A DNA stretch of 64,000 nt from Mesorhizobium loti (GCA_014189435.1 CP050293.1:4283001-4347000), one strand, 5' to 3'; counted from the stretch's first letter, positions 51,801-60,587 are shown. A program made the numbers and translations. The notes: a model not told the origin generated them from the letters alone.

Positions 51801-52407
51801 GGACATTGCGATGGCGGATTTCGCCAAACTGTTCGCTCCGGGTGGGCTGATGGACCGGTTCTTCGCACAGAACCTCGCATCGCTGATCGACATGACCGGT
51901 CAGGACTGGAGCTGGAAACAGGATGCGCGCTTCGGGCGAGACCTGTCGAAGTCGACGCTGAAAAACTTCCAGCTGGCGGCCGAAATCCGCAGTGCCTTTT
52001 TTCCCCAGGGCGGCTCGGTGCCCTCGGTCAGCGTGACCTTCACGCCGTTCTCTCTGCATGGCGATGCCGATGCGGCGGTGCTCGATGTCGACGGCCAGAC
52101 CGTCCAGAGCAACCAGGCGGGCAACACACCAAGCACCGTGACCTGGCCGAACGGCACGGCCTCCGGGTCCGCCAGCCTGAGCCTGACGCCGGAAATGCCG
52201 GGCCGCGAATCCGCCATCAAGTTCGAGGGGCCGTGGGCGCTGAAGCGGCTGCTGGACAAGGCGACCGTCACCGGCAGCGACAGCAATGTCGAAGCGCGCT
52301 TCGTGATCGGCGGCCGCGACGTCACCTATACGATCCAGACTGGTTCCGGCCCCAACCCCTTCTTGCTTCCCGCACTTTCGGGCTTCAGCTGTCCGAAGGC
52401 GTTTTGA
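48844..52407 (+). CDS. tssM2: T6SS membrane-complex protein TssM (IcmF), copy 2
   Basis: A 1187-residue TssM. N-terminal helices ('IFSMIALAGFSAAVWFAG' and 'ATIIGVIVAALALFYGLRF') are followed by the NTPase-like domain with a canonical Walker A 'GPPGAGKTTALVNSG' and 'VLIDTAGRYTTQ'. The third helix is near residue 430 ('LGAIALIAAAVLGTLALSF'), then the periplasmic region with a C-terminal beta domain ('GPWALKRLLDKATVTGSD'). It is collinear with tssM1 at every domain. There is no obvious inactivation. A 159-nt gap without clear signals separates it from pppA. Confidence 0.93.
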   Translation: MTRWLLRIFSMIALAGFSAAVWFAGPLIRFADTRPLGPAWLRATIIGVIVAALALFYGLRFWQARKAQKELETVVAYNDDRDDDSRVLEARMNEAVAALKRSSGKRNFLYEIPWYVVIGPPGAGKTTALVNSGLNFPLAGSGDAQPVAGVGGTRSCDWWFTDQAVLIDTAGRYTTQDSNAESDKTSWLAFLSLLKRARARQPINGVILAISLADLVSLDDRQLAAHVVEIRSRLREIHETLKIQFPVYLLFTKADLVSGFMDYFGGFDEPRRRKVWGATFQTTDRNRNMAAEAPAEFDALARRLAEEMPDRLQEETDPVARISVFGFPAQFGALKERITDFIASLFDPTRSQVNVSLRGLYFSSGTQEGTPIDQVLGAIGRNFGSNPRAHLSGTGKSFFLHDLLTGVIFAESGWVSYDKSAVRRAAIARFAGLGAIALIAAAVLGTLALSFTTNRSLIASTTQAMSQYRQTADALLKSTEVTDVDLENVIGPLDQLRDLPAGYETGDVSAPIEETFGLSQRERLLSASKTAYRQALERMFRSRLLIQAERTIQARMADPAALYEPLKIYLMLGGKAPKVDDALIVSWMKQDWEQNRYPGENNREGREQLEKHLRAMLALDDAYDPVFQLNQPLVEAAQRSLGRMSLADRASALVKSAVYAAALDDFSVSLKGGPEAQLLFERVDGGDLSGLRVPGLYTHAGFNTFYLGQLSRIAQTLVDDQWVLGGGGEQGGIDQELPRLGPELLDRYGKEFATAWNSVLDSLKFKAMLKDKPHYIALSAVASPTSPIEQLFTAIADETALTRDAASGKGTGTGVEGGTVQGQPQDAANMAKGLARIGIQIATGKSQSRAGTGSANAENQNPGANIEAQFRSFQALVSGPAGHRPIDALTQNFRDIYQSLQLATDVPSQTERVNANLQLQIATLRANVSRLPKQLGRMVNATADEFEGNVTETSVANLNQMLDQTVTQPCETAVNGRYPFSGNGTEDIAMADFAKLFAPGGLMDRFFAQNLASLIDMTGQDWSWKQDARFGRDLSKSTLKNFQLAAEIRSAFFPQGGSVPSVSVTFTPFSLHGDADAAVLDVDGQTVQSNQAGNTPSTVTWPNGTASGSASLSLTPEMPGRESAIKFEGPWALKRLLDKATVTGSDSNVEARFVIGGRDVTYTIQTGSGPNPFLLPALSGFSCPKAF

Positions 52408-52566
52408 GATGGGCTTCGCGCTTTTCAATACGGTGACACCCTGCATAAGCCTCAGGCATCCAGACCTTAATTTCGATACTCTAATGTTCGAGCCTGTGGC
52501 AAAGTGGCTCGAGCGGGCGCCTGGCGGTGCGCCGTGGAGGGCGCTTGAGAAGCGCTTGGTGGCAAA

Positions 52567-53349
52567 TTGAACGATGTCGCCCTTCCCTTTGAAAGTTTCG
52601 GCGTGAGCCACAAGGGCTGTGTGCGCGAGCACAATGAAGACAGCTATCTGCTCGAGCCACGAACCGGCCTTTGGGCGGTGGCCGACGGAATGGGCGGGCA
52701 TGAGGCCGGAGAGGTCGCATCGGCCAGCATTGTCGACCATCTGGCCACGATCGGCATCGCAAGCTCCGCGCCGGATTTGCGGGCGCGCTTCGAGGACAGG
52801 CTGAGCCGGGCCAATGCAGAGATCCGCGGCATATCGGAATCTCGCGGCATAACAATCGGTTCCACGGTCGCCGCCCTGTTGGCGATGGACGGACGGTTTG
52901 CCTGCCTGTGGGCGGGCGACAGCCGGATCTATCTGATCCGCAACGCCTCGATCTCGCAGATTTCGAAAGACCACACCGAAGTGCAGGAACTCCTCGATCG
53001 AGGCATGATCAGTGCAGCCGAAGCGCTCACCTGGCCACGCCGCAATGTCATCACGCATGCGGTCGGCGTCAGCGACGAATTCGTCATCGATTTCCAGCAA
53101 GGCGAACTGATGCCGGGGGACATTTTTGTGTTGAGCACCGACGGGCTGACGGCGCATGTCACCGACGCGGAGATCGAGGCCGCCGTCGTGTCGGCGACGC
53201 CTCAGGCGGCGTGCGAAAATCTGCTGGAGACGGTGCTGACGCGGGGCGGAACGGACAATGTCACCATCGTGCTGGTGAAGATCAAAAAAGGGCGCAACGG
53301 ACAATCGCTCCACCCTGATTGGTCCGGAGCGGAGGGCGAAGGCCGATGA
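52567..53349 (+). CDS. pppA: T6SS PP2C-type protein phosphatase PppA
   Basis: A 260-residue PPM/PP2C phosphatase. All metal-binding motifs are present: 'REHNEDSYL', 'ADGMGGHEAGEVASAS', 'GDSRIYLIR', 'STDGLTAHV' and 'GGTDNVTIVLVKI'. In the threonine phosphorylation pathway it removes phosphate from Fha and keeps the system quiet. The start is TTG 52567 with GGTGG 6 nt before it; GTG 52603 is an alternative that would remove 12 residues. The stop overlaps the ppkA start (ATGA). Confidence 0.92.
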   Translation: MNDVALPFESFGVSHKGCVREHNEDSYLLEPRTGLWAVADGMGGHEAGEVASASIVDHLATIGIASSAPDLRARFEDRLSRANAEIRGISESRGITIGSTVAALLAMDGRFACLWAGDSRIYLIRNASISQISKDHTEVQELLDRGMISAAEALTWPRRNVITHAVGVSDEFVIDFQQGELMPGDIFVLSTDGLTAHVTDAEIEAAVVSATPQAACENLLETVLTRGGTDNVTIVLVKIKKGRNGQSLHPDWSGAEGEGR

Positions 53350-55817
53350 GCGCCGACGACAAGACGCGAATATCGCCGCAGGTGGCCAATACCGCCGTAG
53401 GCACGCAGCTCAGCGGCATCTATGAACTTGACGAGCGGATCGCGTTCGGCGGCATGGGCGAGGTCTACCGCGGCCACAACATCCAGACCGGAGACCACGT
53501 CGCTATCAAGATCGTCCTGCCCGAATTTGCCCGCGACCAGACGATCCTGTCCTTGTTCCGCAAGGAGGCCTCGATCCTCAACCATTTGTCGCATGATGCA
53601 GTCGTGCGGTACCACGTCTTCACCATCGATCCCGGGATCGGCCGTCCCTACCTTGCCATGGAATTCGTCGACGGCGAGTCGCTGTACGACATCATGCGAC
53701 GTGGCCCGATGCCGACGGAAGAGGTGCGCAAGCTCTGCCATCGCCTCGCATCCGGCCTGAGCGCCGTGCATCAAGCGGGAGCAATCCATCGCGACCTGTC
53801 GCCGGACAACATCATCCTGCCAGGGGGCCGGGTCGACCGCGCGAAGATTATCGATTTCGGTATCGCGCGATCAGCGACCGTAGGCGGGGAGACGCTGATC
53901 GGCGGGAAGTTCGCGGGGAAGTACAACTACGTTTCGCCAGAGCAGCTCGGGCTTTACAGCGGCGACGTCAGTGAGCAGTCCGACATCTACAGCCTTGGGC
54001 TGGTGCTGGCTGCCGCTCTGCGCGGGAAACCGATCGACATGAGCGGATCGCAGTTCGAGATCATCGAAAAGCGCCGCGCCGTGCCTGATCTCTCCGACAT
54101 CGACGACGATTTTCGTGACATTGTTGAAGCCATGCTGCAACCGGATCCGCGAGACCGGCCGGTCAGCATGGCTGATATCGCCAGGCTGACGCGTGGCGAA
54201 GACGAAGGAACAACGCCGCCGACGTCCATCACACCCCGCAACCGGCCGGCTTTGCCACCAGCGGGGCAAACCCTTGCTCCTGATCCCAAGGGCCAGCCCC
54301 AGCCATCCAATGTCGCGGGACACAACGCGCCGACTGCAACGGGCCCGGGCGAGCAGCGCTTCGTCCCGCATGTCCGGCCCGCGCATTTGTCCGAACCACA
54401 GCCTTCGCCGGTCGCCGGCCCGCCACGCGCGGTCATGGCGGAGATGCCCAAGAAACCCACAAGGACCCGAACCATCGCGATCGCTGCCTTGGCGACATTG
54501 GCGGTTGCCTCAAGCGCGGGCCTGTATGTGAGCGGCTTCATGACGCCGGCGACGCCGACTGCCGGCAAGACATCGCTTTCCGCACCCGAACCATCAAAGC
54601 CTGCACCGGAAACGCCAAAGCCGACCTCCACGGACAAAGTCGCGAACGCTCCTGAGCCAGCAAAGCCAGTTCCGCCTGCGCAGCCGGAGGCCAGCATACC
54701 GCCGGCTGAGAACCAGCCGGATGCGGCTGCGGCTCAAAAGCCGCAGCCGGCCAAGCCGGCCGAACTCCCTTCGCAGACCGAGGAACCCGCGAAGCCGCCG
54801 GAAGCGCAACCGCAAACAGAAGCTAGCCTGCCGCCGGCTGGAAGCCAGGCAGATGCCAAGGCCGTGCAAACGCCGGAGCCGGCGAAGCCCACCGTCCCCA
54901 CGCAAGCCGAGGAACCTCCGAAATCATCGGCAACAGACGCGCAGCAGCCGTCCGAAAAGACATCGCCGGCCCAGCCAGCGGTCGTGGAGAGCCCAAAGCC
55001 GGAACAGCAGATCGGCCAGCCGGTCGCGCCGAAGGCGTCCGCCCCGGCGCCCAAACCCACTGCAAGCCAGACGGATGTCGCGAACGCCGAGAGCCAACAG
55101 GCGGTGTCACCCGCAACCAAGCAGCCGGACCAACCTGTCGTCGCGTTGAACGTGCCCAAACCAGCGGTTCCCCCGGCCGTCGACGACATCGCGCAGCGCG
55201 TCTCCTGGGTTCGCGACTTCGGCGGCGGCGACTGTTTCTATGCGACCATGAATTCGTCAACCGACACGGCCGCCGCGATCGAAGGCTTTGGAACGGCGGT
55301 CCAGCCATTCGAACGGATGCTTGGCGATTTCCAGGCAAAATTCCATGTCGAGCCTGACATCAGCGTCCGTCTTATTGAGCCGAGCCAATGCGAAGTCACC
55401 AATTTTCTGCGCTTTCTGGGGCAGACTGGCGCCGACAAGCCGCAGCTTGTTCTCGACCGGACATCGGTACCGAACGGCACGCCGATCAGCGGCACGCTGG
55501 TGACGCGTGGCGGGCTCATTTCCAGCGTGCTGCTGATCGATCACAAAGGCATGGTGTTCAATCTCGACGACCGCATCGTCGCGCAATCGGACAAGGCTAC
55601 CTTCAGCATCCCGATTGGCCTCGGCGCCGCCGACAAGGCTGCCGGAAAGGCTGTGCCTCAAATCATATTGGTGATCACGGGACCCCAGGATATTCAAGCG
55701 GCTGCGTTCTCCGCGCCGACGCCAGCCTCGGTGCTGCTGCCCAAGATTCTCGAGGAAATCGAGACCGACGGATCTCAGTTCTCAGCCACTGCCAAGTATT
55801 TCCGGCTCGGCGGATAG
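53346..55817 (+). CDS. ppkA: T6SS serine/threonine kinase PpkA
   Basis: An 823-residue transmembrane kinase. The cytoplasmic domain has the glycine loop 'FGGMGEVYRG' (34-43), Lys55 in 'VAIKIV', 'IHRDLSPDN' (His148-Arg-Asp150) and 'DFG' (170-172). Ser replaces the Lys of the usual 'HRDLKPEN', as in some bacterial kinases. A single helix ('IAIAALATLAVASSAGLYV') near residue 385 is followed by about 200 residues of Pro/Ala/Glu/Lys-rich spacer containing a duplicated 44-residue unit, then a periplasmic C-terminal domain of about 200 residues ('GDCFYATMNSSTDTAA'). It should phosphorylate Fha to trigger assembly on a periplasmic cue. Confidence 0.92.
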   Translation: MSADDKTRISPQVANTAVGTQLSGIYELDERIAFGGMGEVYRGHNIQTGDHVAIKIVLPEFARDQTILSLFRKEASILNHLSHDAVVRYHVFTIDPGIGRPYLAMEFVDGESLYDIMRRGPMPTEEVRKLCHRLASGLSAVHQAGAIHRDLSPDNIILPGGRVDRAKIIDFGIARSATVGGETLIGGKFAGKYNYVSPEQLGLYSGDVSEQSDIYSLGLVLAAALRGKPIDMSGSQFEIIEKRRAVPDLSDIDDDFRDIVEAMLQPDPRDRPVSMADIARLTRGEDEGTTPPTSITPRNRPALPPAGQTLAPDPKGQPQPSNVAGHNAPTATGPGEQRFVPHVRPAHLSEPQPSPVAGPPRAVMAEMPKKPTRTRTIAIAALATLAVASSAGLYVSGFMTPATPTAGKTSLSAPEPSKPAPETPKPTSTDKVANAPEPAKPVPPAQPEASIPPAENQPDAAAAQKPQPAKPAELPSQTEEPAKPPEAQPQTEASLPPAGSQADAKAVQTPEPAKPTVPTQAEEPPKSSATDAQQPSEKTSPAQPAVVESPKPEQQIGQPVAPKASAPAPKPTASQTDVANAESQQAVSPATKQPDQPVVALNVPKPAVPPAVDDIAQRVSWVRDFGGGDCFYATMNSSTDTAAAIEGFGTAVQPFERMLGDFQAKFHVEPDISVRLIEPSQCEVTNFLRFLGQTGADKPQLVLDRTSVPNGTPISGTLVTRGGLISSVLLIDHKGMVFNLDDRIVAQSDKATFSIPIGLGAADKAAGKAVPQIILVITGPQDIQAAAFSAPTPASVLLPKILEEIETDGSQFSATAKYFRLGG
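54687..54950 (+). repeat. Two tandem 132-nt units in the ppkA spacer
   Basis: Units 54687-54818 and 54819-54950 are in-frame and about 44 codons each, both starting 'EAS-PPA' and containing 'PAKP' and 'EEP-K' in matching places. They lengthen the periplasmic spacer of PpkA. Confidence 0.7.
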
Positions 55818-55922
55818 CATGGGCGCCCGATGGAACGCTGCTCGTGTTTGCCCCACCCGTCTGCCGACCTGCCCATAAAGCGGCGTGATCCGGTTCGAGC
55901 CCTGCTTGCCCTGACGGCCCGC

Positions 55923-56333
55923 ATGAAGCTTGCGGTCATCTCGGGCGCCGCGTTGCTGGCCGTGCTGTCCTCGGGCGAAGCGCGAGCCGAATTCACGGTC
56001 TGCAACCAGACACTCGACGTCGTCAATCTCGCAGTCGGCCAGAAGATCGACAATGCGGACCAGACCGACGGCTGGTGGACCATCGGCGCAAATCAATGCG
56101 TGAACGTCATCCGCGAGGAACTGACGAACCGCTACATCTACATCTATGCCACGGACGTGTTTGGCCATGCGATCCTCACCGGATCGACCGAAATGTGTAT
56201 CGAGCGGCGGCGTTTCTCGATCCGTGGCATCGACGAATGCTGGCAGCGCGGCCATATCGCGGCGCAATTTCTCGAAGTCGATACGCTTGAACAGGTGCGG
56301 TGGACGTTCTTCCTGACCGGAAGCAGCCCGTGA
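55923..56333 (+). CDS. DUF1036 secreted protein
   Basis: A 136-residue protein with a signal peptide ('MKLAVISGAALLAVLSSG', cleavage likely after 'EARA'). The mature part is DUF1036: 'FTVCNQTLDVVNLAVGQKID', 'GWWTIGANQCVNVI' and 'RYIYIYATDVFGHAILTGS' (part), with four Cys that could form two disulfides in the periplasm. DUF1036 proteins are small and uncharacterised. An in-frame start 93 nt upstream would add a Cys/Pro-rich tail without family similarity, so I use ATG 55923. The stop overlaps the GTG start of the M23 gene. Confidence 0.82.
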   Translation: MKLAVISGAALLAVLSSGEARAEFTVCNQTLDVVNLAVGQKIDNADQTDGWWTIGANQCVNVIREELTNRYIYIYATDVFGHAILTGSTEMCIERRRFSIRGIDECWQRGHIAAQFLEVDTLEQVRWTFFLTGSSP

Positions 56334-58723
56334 CGCACAGCATCGACACGAGCTTCAAGCAGAAGAAGCAGGCGCGCCTTGCGCTTCGCAGACGCAAGCT
56401 CTGGCGCCGGCTGCTTGCCGGTCTTGCCGCGATTGTCGTGGTGTCGATCGCCGTGGGCTTCTACCTCACCGCGGACTATTGGTCGTTCGGCGACGAAGAC
56501 GAAGAACTCCACGCGGTCGAAGGGGTGGACGACGTGCCGGCCGATGCATCGGTCTATGTGCCTGCCATCATCGACCTTGCCGGCGATCCGATGTGGATCA
56601 CCCTTGCACCTGACGCCGACACCACCTCGAAAGGCCATGCGATCGCGAGGCCGGCGGATCTCGATCAGGCCGGCGTTTCTCCGCAGATCGAAATCCTGTC
56701 GGATGTGATGCTCAGCGCCAGCGAAAAATTCATGACGACGATACCGTCGACACAGGAAGACTTCGCATTCTTCCAGGCGCAACGGCAGACCGCTCCGCCG
56801 CCGTCCAACGATCTGCAGGACGATCTTCAGCCACCGGCGGGGGACCTGCAGAACGATCTTCAGCCCTCGCCTGCCTCCAACGAGGCTCCGGCGGCCGCGG
56901 GACAGCCGATGGGCACCGACGATCCCGAAGCCGGCTGGGGTGAAACAATCGATGCCGGCGAGGCAGCCCTGCCTGCATTCCAGAAGACGCAGATCGAAAA
57001 CAACACGAGTGTCGCAACCGTCACGAACGAGTATCGGCGGTTCGAGGCGACCGAAGACACGTTCGTGAAAATCCTCAACGACCGCAGTTTGGACAGTGTT
57101 GCGCTCGACGCGCATTTCTCCGCCGAGGACGCCAAGCTGGCGGGCGAAGCCCTGAAGGCGCTTTTCAACCGGGAAGGCCTGGAACCCGGTTATGTCGTCG
57201 CCATGCGTGGTTTCAGGCCGACGCGTGAGACCACGACAATGTCGCTCATGCAGGTGTCGATTTACGCCAAGAACGTCTTTGTCGGCACGCTGACGCGCAA
57301 CGCCGCGGGCGCCTTCGTGTCGGGTGTCGATCCCTGGGTCCGCGAAGATCTGTTCAACTATTCGGGCGCACCGGAGGAAGGCACGCACAAGCGGCAGTAT
57401 CGGCTGCTCGACGCAATCTATTCGACGGCGGCGCGCAACAAAGTTCCGACCGGGGTGATCGGCGAAGCGATCATGTACCTGTCGAGAGGACAGGATCTGG
57501 ACGCCTTCGCCAGCGAGGACCAGCGCCTTGTCCTGATCTATTCGCAAACGCCGCGCGGCAAGAGCGAGACCGACGGACGCGTGCTGTATGTCGGTGTGCA
57601 GGGTACTGAAAAGAGCCTCGAATGCTTCGTCTTCCAGCAAAGTGACGGTCAGTTTGCATGCGTTACCGGCGACGATCAGGTTCGCTCGCTGACGGTCACC
57701 AATGGCATGGTCACGCCGGTCAACGGGGTCATGACGTCCACCTTCGGCCCACGCAAGCACCCAATTCTGGGCGTGGTTCGCATCCACAAGGGCGTCGATT
57801 GGGCGGCCCCCGTGGGTACGCCGATCGCAGCCGCCTTCGACGGCGAGATCACCTTCCAGGGCGACGGCGGCGGTTACGGCAATTTGGTGAAGATTACGCA
57901 TCCCAACGGACGCGAGACGCGCTACGCGCATATGCAGAAATTCGCAATCGCAAGCGGTGTCGGCACCAAGGTGAAGGCCGGTGACATCATTGGCTATATC
58001 GGCACCACCGGCCTGTCGACCGGACCGCATCTGCATTTCGAACTCTATCAGAATGGCGAGGCGATCGATCCGCTGGGGACGGTCACCACGGTCGCCGCCT
58101 ATGATACTGGCAATTCTGGCAATTCCGGCGATGTCGCTGTCGAAACGCTGACCGAGCGCATCGTTCATGTCGAAAGTGGTGGCAGCGCCCGCGCCAAGAA
58201 CCCGAATTCTTCAGCGACAGGCGCCGGCCAGTTCATCACAAAGACCTGGATCCGGATGATGAATACCTACCGCCCAGAGCTTGCACGAACACTCTCAACC
58301 GCCGACCTGCTCGCTCTGCGCTACGACGCCACGATCTCGCGCGAGATGGTGCGAAATCTGGCGCGGGAAGGCGAAGCCTATCTTCGCGCACGCGGCCATC
58401 AAATCACAGCCGGCCGGCTCTATCTCTGCCATTTCCTGGGCATGGAAGGCGCGCATCAGGTGCTGTCGGCGTCGGGCTCGGCGCAATTGAGCGCCGTGCT
58501 CGGGTCCGCCGTCATTCAAGCCAACCCCTTTCTCACGGGCAAGACCGCCGCCTACGTCGTGGATTGGGCAGAAAGGAAAATGGGCCAGAAGGTTGCTCGC
58601 GTCGCCACTGACGCCAGCCAGCAGACAACCAGCACAACGGAAATCCGCCAGACATCGCCGGAGTTCGAAAAATACAAACAAGCCGTCACGGCCGTCATAA
58701 GCTCGATTCAGAATACGCTTTGA
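56330..58723 (+). CDS. M23 peptidase fused to transglycosylase-like domain
   Basis: A protein of about 797 residues. A single transmembrane helix ('LLAGLAAIVVVSIAVGFYL') near residue 35 anchors it, leaving the rest in the periplasm. Residues about 465-590 form an M23/LytM domain: 'FGPRKHPILGVVRIHKGVDW' with the zinc His and Asp, and 'TGPHLHFELYQNG' with the remaining active-site His. Residues about 610-720 ('HVESGGSARAKNPNSSATGA', 'GQFITKTWIRMM') look like a lytic-transglycosylase (SLT) fold with the catalytic Glu in 'ESGG'. GTG 56330 has GGAAG 6 nt upstream and overlaps the DUF1036 stop; GTG 56300 is possible. It may open peptidoglycan for the T6SS trans-envelope complex. Confidence 0.85.
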   Translation: MTHSIDTSFKQKKQARLALRRRKLWRRLLAGLAAIVVVSIAVGFYLTADYWSFGDEDEELHAVEGVDDVPADASVYVPAIIDLAGDPMWITLAPDADTTSKGHAIARPADLDQAGVSPQIEILSDVMLSASEKFMTTIPSTQEDFAFFQAQRQTAPPPSNDLQDDLQPPAGDLQNDLQPSPASNEAPAAAGQPMGTDDPEAGWGETIDAGEAALPAFQKTQIENNTSVATVTNEYRRFEATEDTFVKILNDRSLDSVALDAHFSAEDAKLAGEALKALFNREGLEPGYVVAMRGFRPTRETTTMSLMQVSIYAKNVFVGTLTRNAAGAFVSGVDPWVREDLFNYSGAPEEGTHKRQYRLLDAIYSTAARNKVPTGVIGEAIMYLSRGQDLDAFASEDQRLVLIYSQTPRGKSETDGRVLYVGVQGTEKSLECFVFQQSDGQFACVTGDDQVRSLTVTNGMVTPVNGVMTSTFGPRKHPILGVVRIHKGVDWAAPVGTPIAAAFDGEITFQGDGGGYGNLVKITHPNGRETRYAHMQKFAIASGVGTKVKAGDIIGYIGTTGLSTGPHLHFELYQNGEAIDPLGTVTTVAAYDTGNSGNSGDVAVETLTERIVHVESGGSARAKNPNSSATGAGQFITKTWIRMMNTYRPELARTLSTADLLALRYDATISREMVRNLAREGEAYLRARGHQITAGRLYLCHFLGMEGAHQVLSASGSAQLSAVLGSAVIQANPFLTGKTAAYVVDWAERKMGQKVARVATDASQQTTSTTEIRQTSPEFEKYKQAVTAVISSIQNTL

Positions 58724-58920
58724 ACCTGCCTGTCACGGCATTGGTCGCTCAGACTATTGGCGCCACGATAGCCACCTTTTTCAGGCCCTTTGTGAACCAA
58801 AACCGTGGTCGAGACCACATACGCTCGAGAGCCATCATTTGGCACAAGCGACCCAGTCGCTGACGAAATTGAGCATGCGCAGACATCAACAGTGCACCCT
58901 GATGGGTAGAGGGCTGGTCC

Positions 58921-60549
58921 ATGAAAGCGTTCACAGTCTTTCTGAGCGGGATTATCCTGGTTTTCCTTGCCGGTCTCGGCGCCCAGGCTGCCACGCCTGA
59001 CGCCAAGCGTGTCGCGCTGGTGATCGGCAACAGCAACTATGTCCATGCGGTTACCTTGCCCAACCCCGCCAACGATGCCCACCTCATCGCATCGACGCTG
59101 CGCAATGCCGGCTTCGAGGTGATCGAAGGGGTCGACCAGGACAATGCAGGCATGCACAGCCTCATCAGCCGGTTTACCGAGCAAGCCTACGACGCGGACG
59201 TCGCGGTCATTTTCTATGCCGGTCACGGCATGCAGGTCGACGGCAAGAACTACCTGATACCGGTCGACGCCGAATTGACGTCGCCGGCCTATCTCAAGAC
59301 CCGCACCATTCAGATCGACGACTTCATGGCTGCGCTGCCGCCCGACCCGGCGATTGGCGTCATCATCCTCGATGCCTGCCGCGACAATCCGCTGGCAAGG
59401 ACACTGGCGGCCTCGCTGCCGAAAAGCCGCTCGACCTCGCTGGGCACAGGTCTGGCGCCGGTCGAAGCAATATCGGACGGCGTCGGCACCGGCGGCCTCC
59501 TGATTGCCTATGCAACGGATCCCGGCGCCATCGCCTTCGACGGCAGCGGGGTCGACAGTCCCTACTCAACAGCGCTGGCCAGGTACCTGACCGAACCCGG
59601 CGTCGAAATCCAGAGCGCACTGACGCGCGTGCGCGGCGAAGTGACCGAAACCACGCAAGGTCGCCAGAGGCCCTGGCACAACGCATCGCTGGGACGCGAG
59701 GTTTTCCTGGGAAAACCAGCTGCGGCAGTGGCGCCTGCTGCAAATCCCCTGGCCGACGCATCGAGCACCGCAGCGACATCCTCTCCTGCCCCCGTTGCCA
59801 GTGATCCACCTTCGTGGGAAGTCGAGCAACGTCTTTGGGACGAGGCTTCGAAGCACAATTCTGTTCCGTTCTACCAAGCCTATCTCGACCAGTTTCCGAA
59901 CGGTCGCTTCGCCACGGTGGCGCGGCTGAACGTCGACGAATTGAACGACCCGAAAGCTCAAAACCGGCAGGTCGTGGCACTCGATACGGACCAGGCGAAC
60001 GCCAGTTCCGGCTCCGCCGTGCGCACCTCGGTCGGCGTCCCGGACGAGGTGAAGCAAACACCGGGCACCGAGTTGACGGAAAGTGCCATCGGCCTCGACC
60101 GTCAGGGTCGCATCGACCTGCAATTGCGCATCGAAGCGTTGGGCAACGAGCTTGGCCACGTCGACGGAAACTTAGGCCCACAGACCCGCCAGGCGATCGG
60201 CATCTGGCAAGTGAAGAACGGCCTGCCGCAGACCAGCTATCTAACGCGCCAGCAACTGGCGTTCCTCGTGATCCAGACAGATCCGATGATGGAGGCCGTA
60301 CGTGCCAGACATGCTGCCGATCAGGCCAGTGCGACACAGCCGAAAAAGCAGGTGGTACAGAAGGTCCGCATGCAGAGACCGGTGGCACGGAAACCCCGCA
60401 AACAACATGAGGCCGTTCAGAAGTGGCGCAACCGCGAGATCATGGTGCGGCAGGATGATCTTCCGCCACGCCGATACAACAACGACTTCCTCGCCAAAGC
60501 ACTGATCTTCGGCGCCGGTGTGGCCGTGGGCGGCGTGCTCAAGAACTGA
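58921..60549 (+). CDS. Exported caspase-like protease with peptidoglycan-binding-like domain
   Basis: A 542-residue protein. After a signal peptide ('FLSGIILVFLAGLGAQA') comes a peptidase C14 (caspase/metacaspase) domain: 'KRVALVIGNSNYVHA', catalytic His in 'FYAGHGMQVDGKNYLIPVDA' and catalytic Cys in 'IILDACRDNPLA'. A linker and a short tetratricopeptide-like stretch ('SVPFYQAYLDQFPNGRFA') lead to a peptidoglycan-binding-1-like fold ('GHVDGNLGPQTRQAIGIWQ') at about residue 410. The C-terminus is very basic and ends in a Gly/Ala/Val hydrophobic patch. It is separated from the M23 gene by 197 nt and so may have its own promoter. Substrates are unknown. Confidence 0.88.
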   Translation: MKAFTVFLSGIILVFLAGLGAQAATPDAKRVALVIGNSNYVHAVTLPNPANDAHLIASTLRNAGFEVIEGVDQDNAGMHSLISRFTEQAYDADVAVIFYAGHGMQVDGKNYLIPVDAELTSPAYLKTRTIQIDDFMAALPPDPAIGVIILDACRDNPLARTLAASLPKSRSTSLGTGLAPVEAISDGVGTGGLLIAYATDPGAIAFDGSGVDSPYSTALARYLTEPGVEIQSALTRVRGEVTETTQGRQRPWHNASLGREVFLGKPAAAVAPAANPLADASSTAATSSPAPVASDPPSWEVEQRLWDEASKHNSVPFYQAYLDQFPNGRFATVARLNVDELNDPKAQNRQVVALDTDQANASSGSAVRTSVGVPDEVKQTPGTELTESAIGLDRQGRIDLQLRIEALGNELGHVDGNLGPQTRQAIGIWQVKNGLPQTSYLTRQQLAFLVIQTDPMMEAVRARHAADQASATQPKKQVVQKVRMQRPVARKPRKQHEAVQKWRNREIMVRQDDLPPRRYNNDFLAKALIFGAGVAVGGVLKN

Positions 60550-60587
60550 CTGCCGGCGTTCCTGGAGCAGTGGCGTGCAGCAGCGCG

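Noticed and set aside
50101..53313. A 1070-codon frame antisense to tssM2 and pppA
   Set aside because: It is the GC-bias shadow of two well-identified genes; its translation is rich in Arg/Gly/His and has no domain.
56144..58168. A 674-codon frame antisense to the M23 peptidase
   Set aside because: Composition is Arg/His/Gly-rich without motifs; the plus-strand protein has intact active sites.
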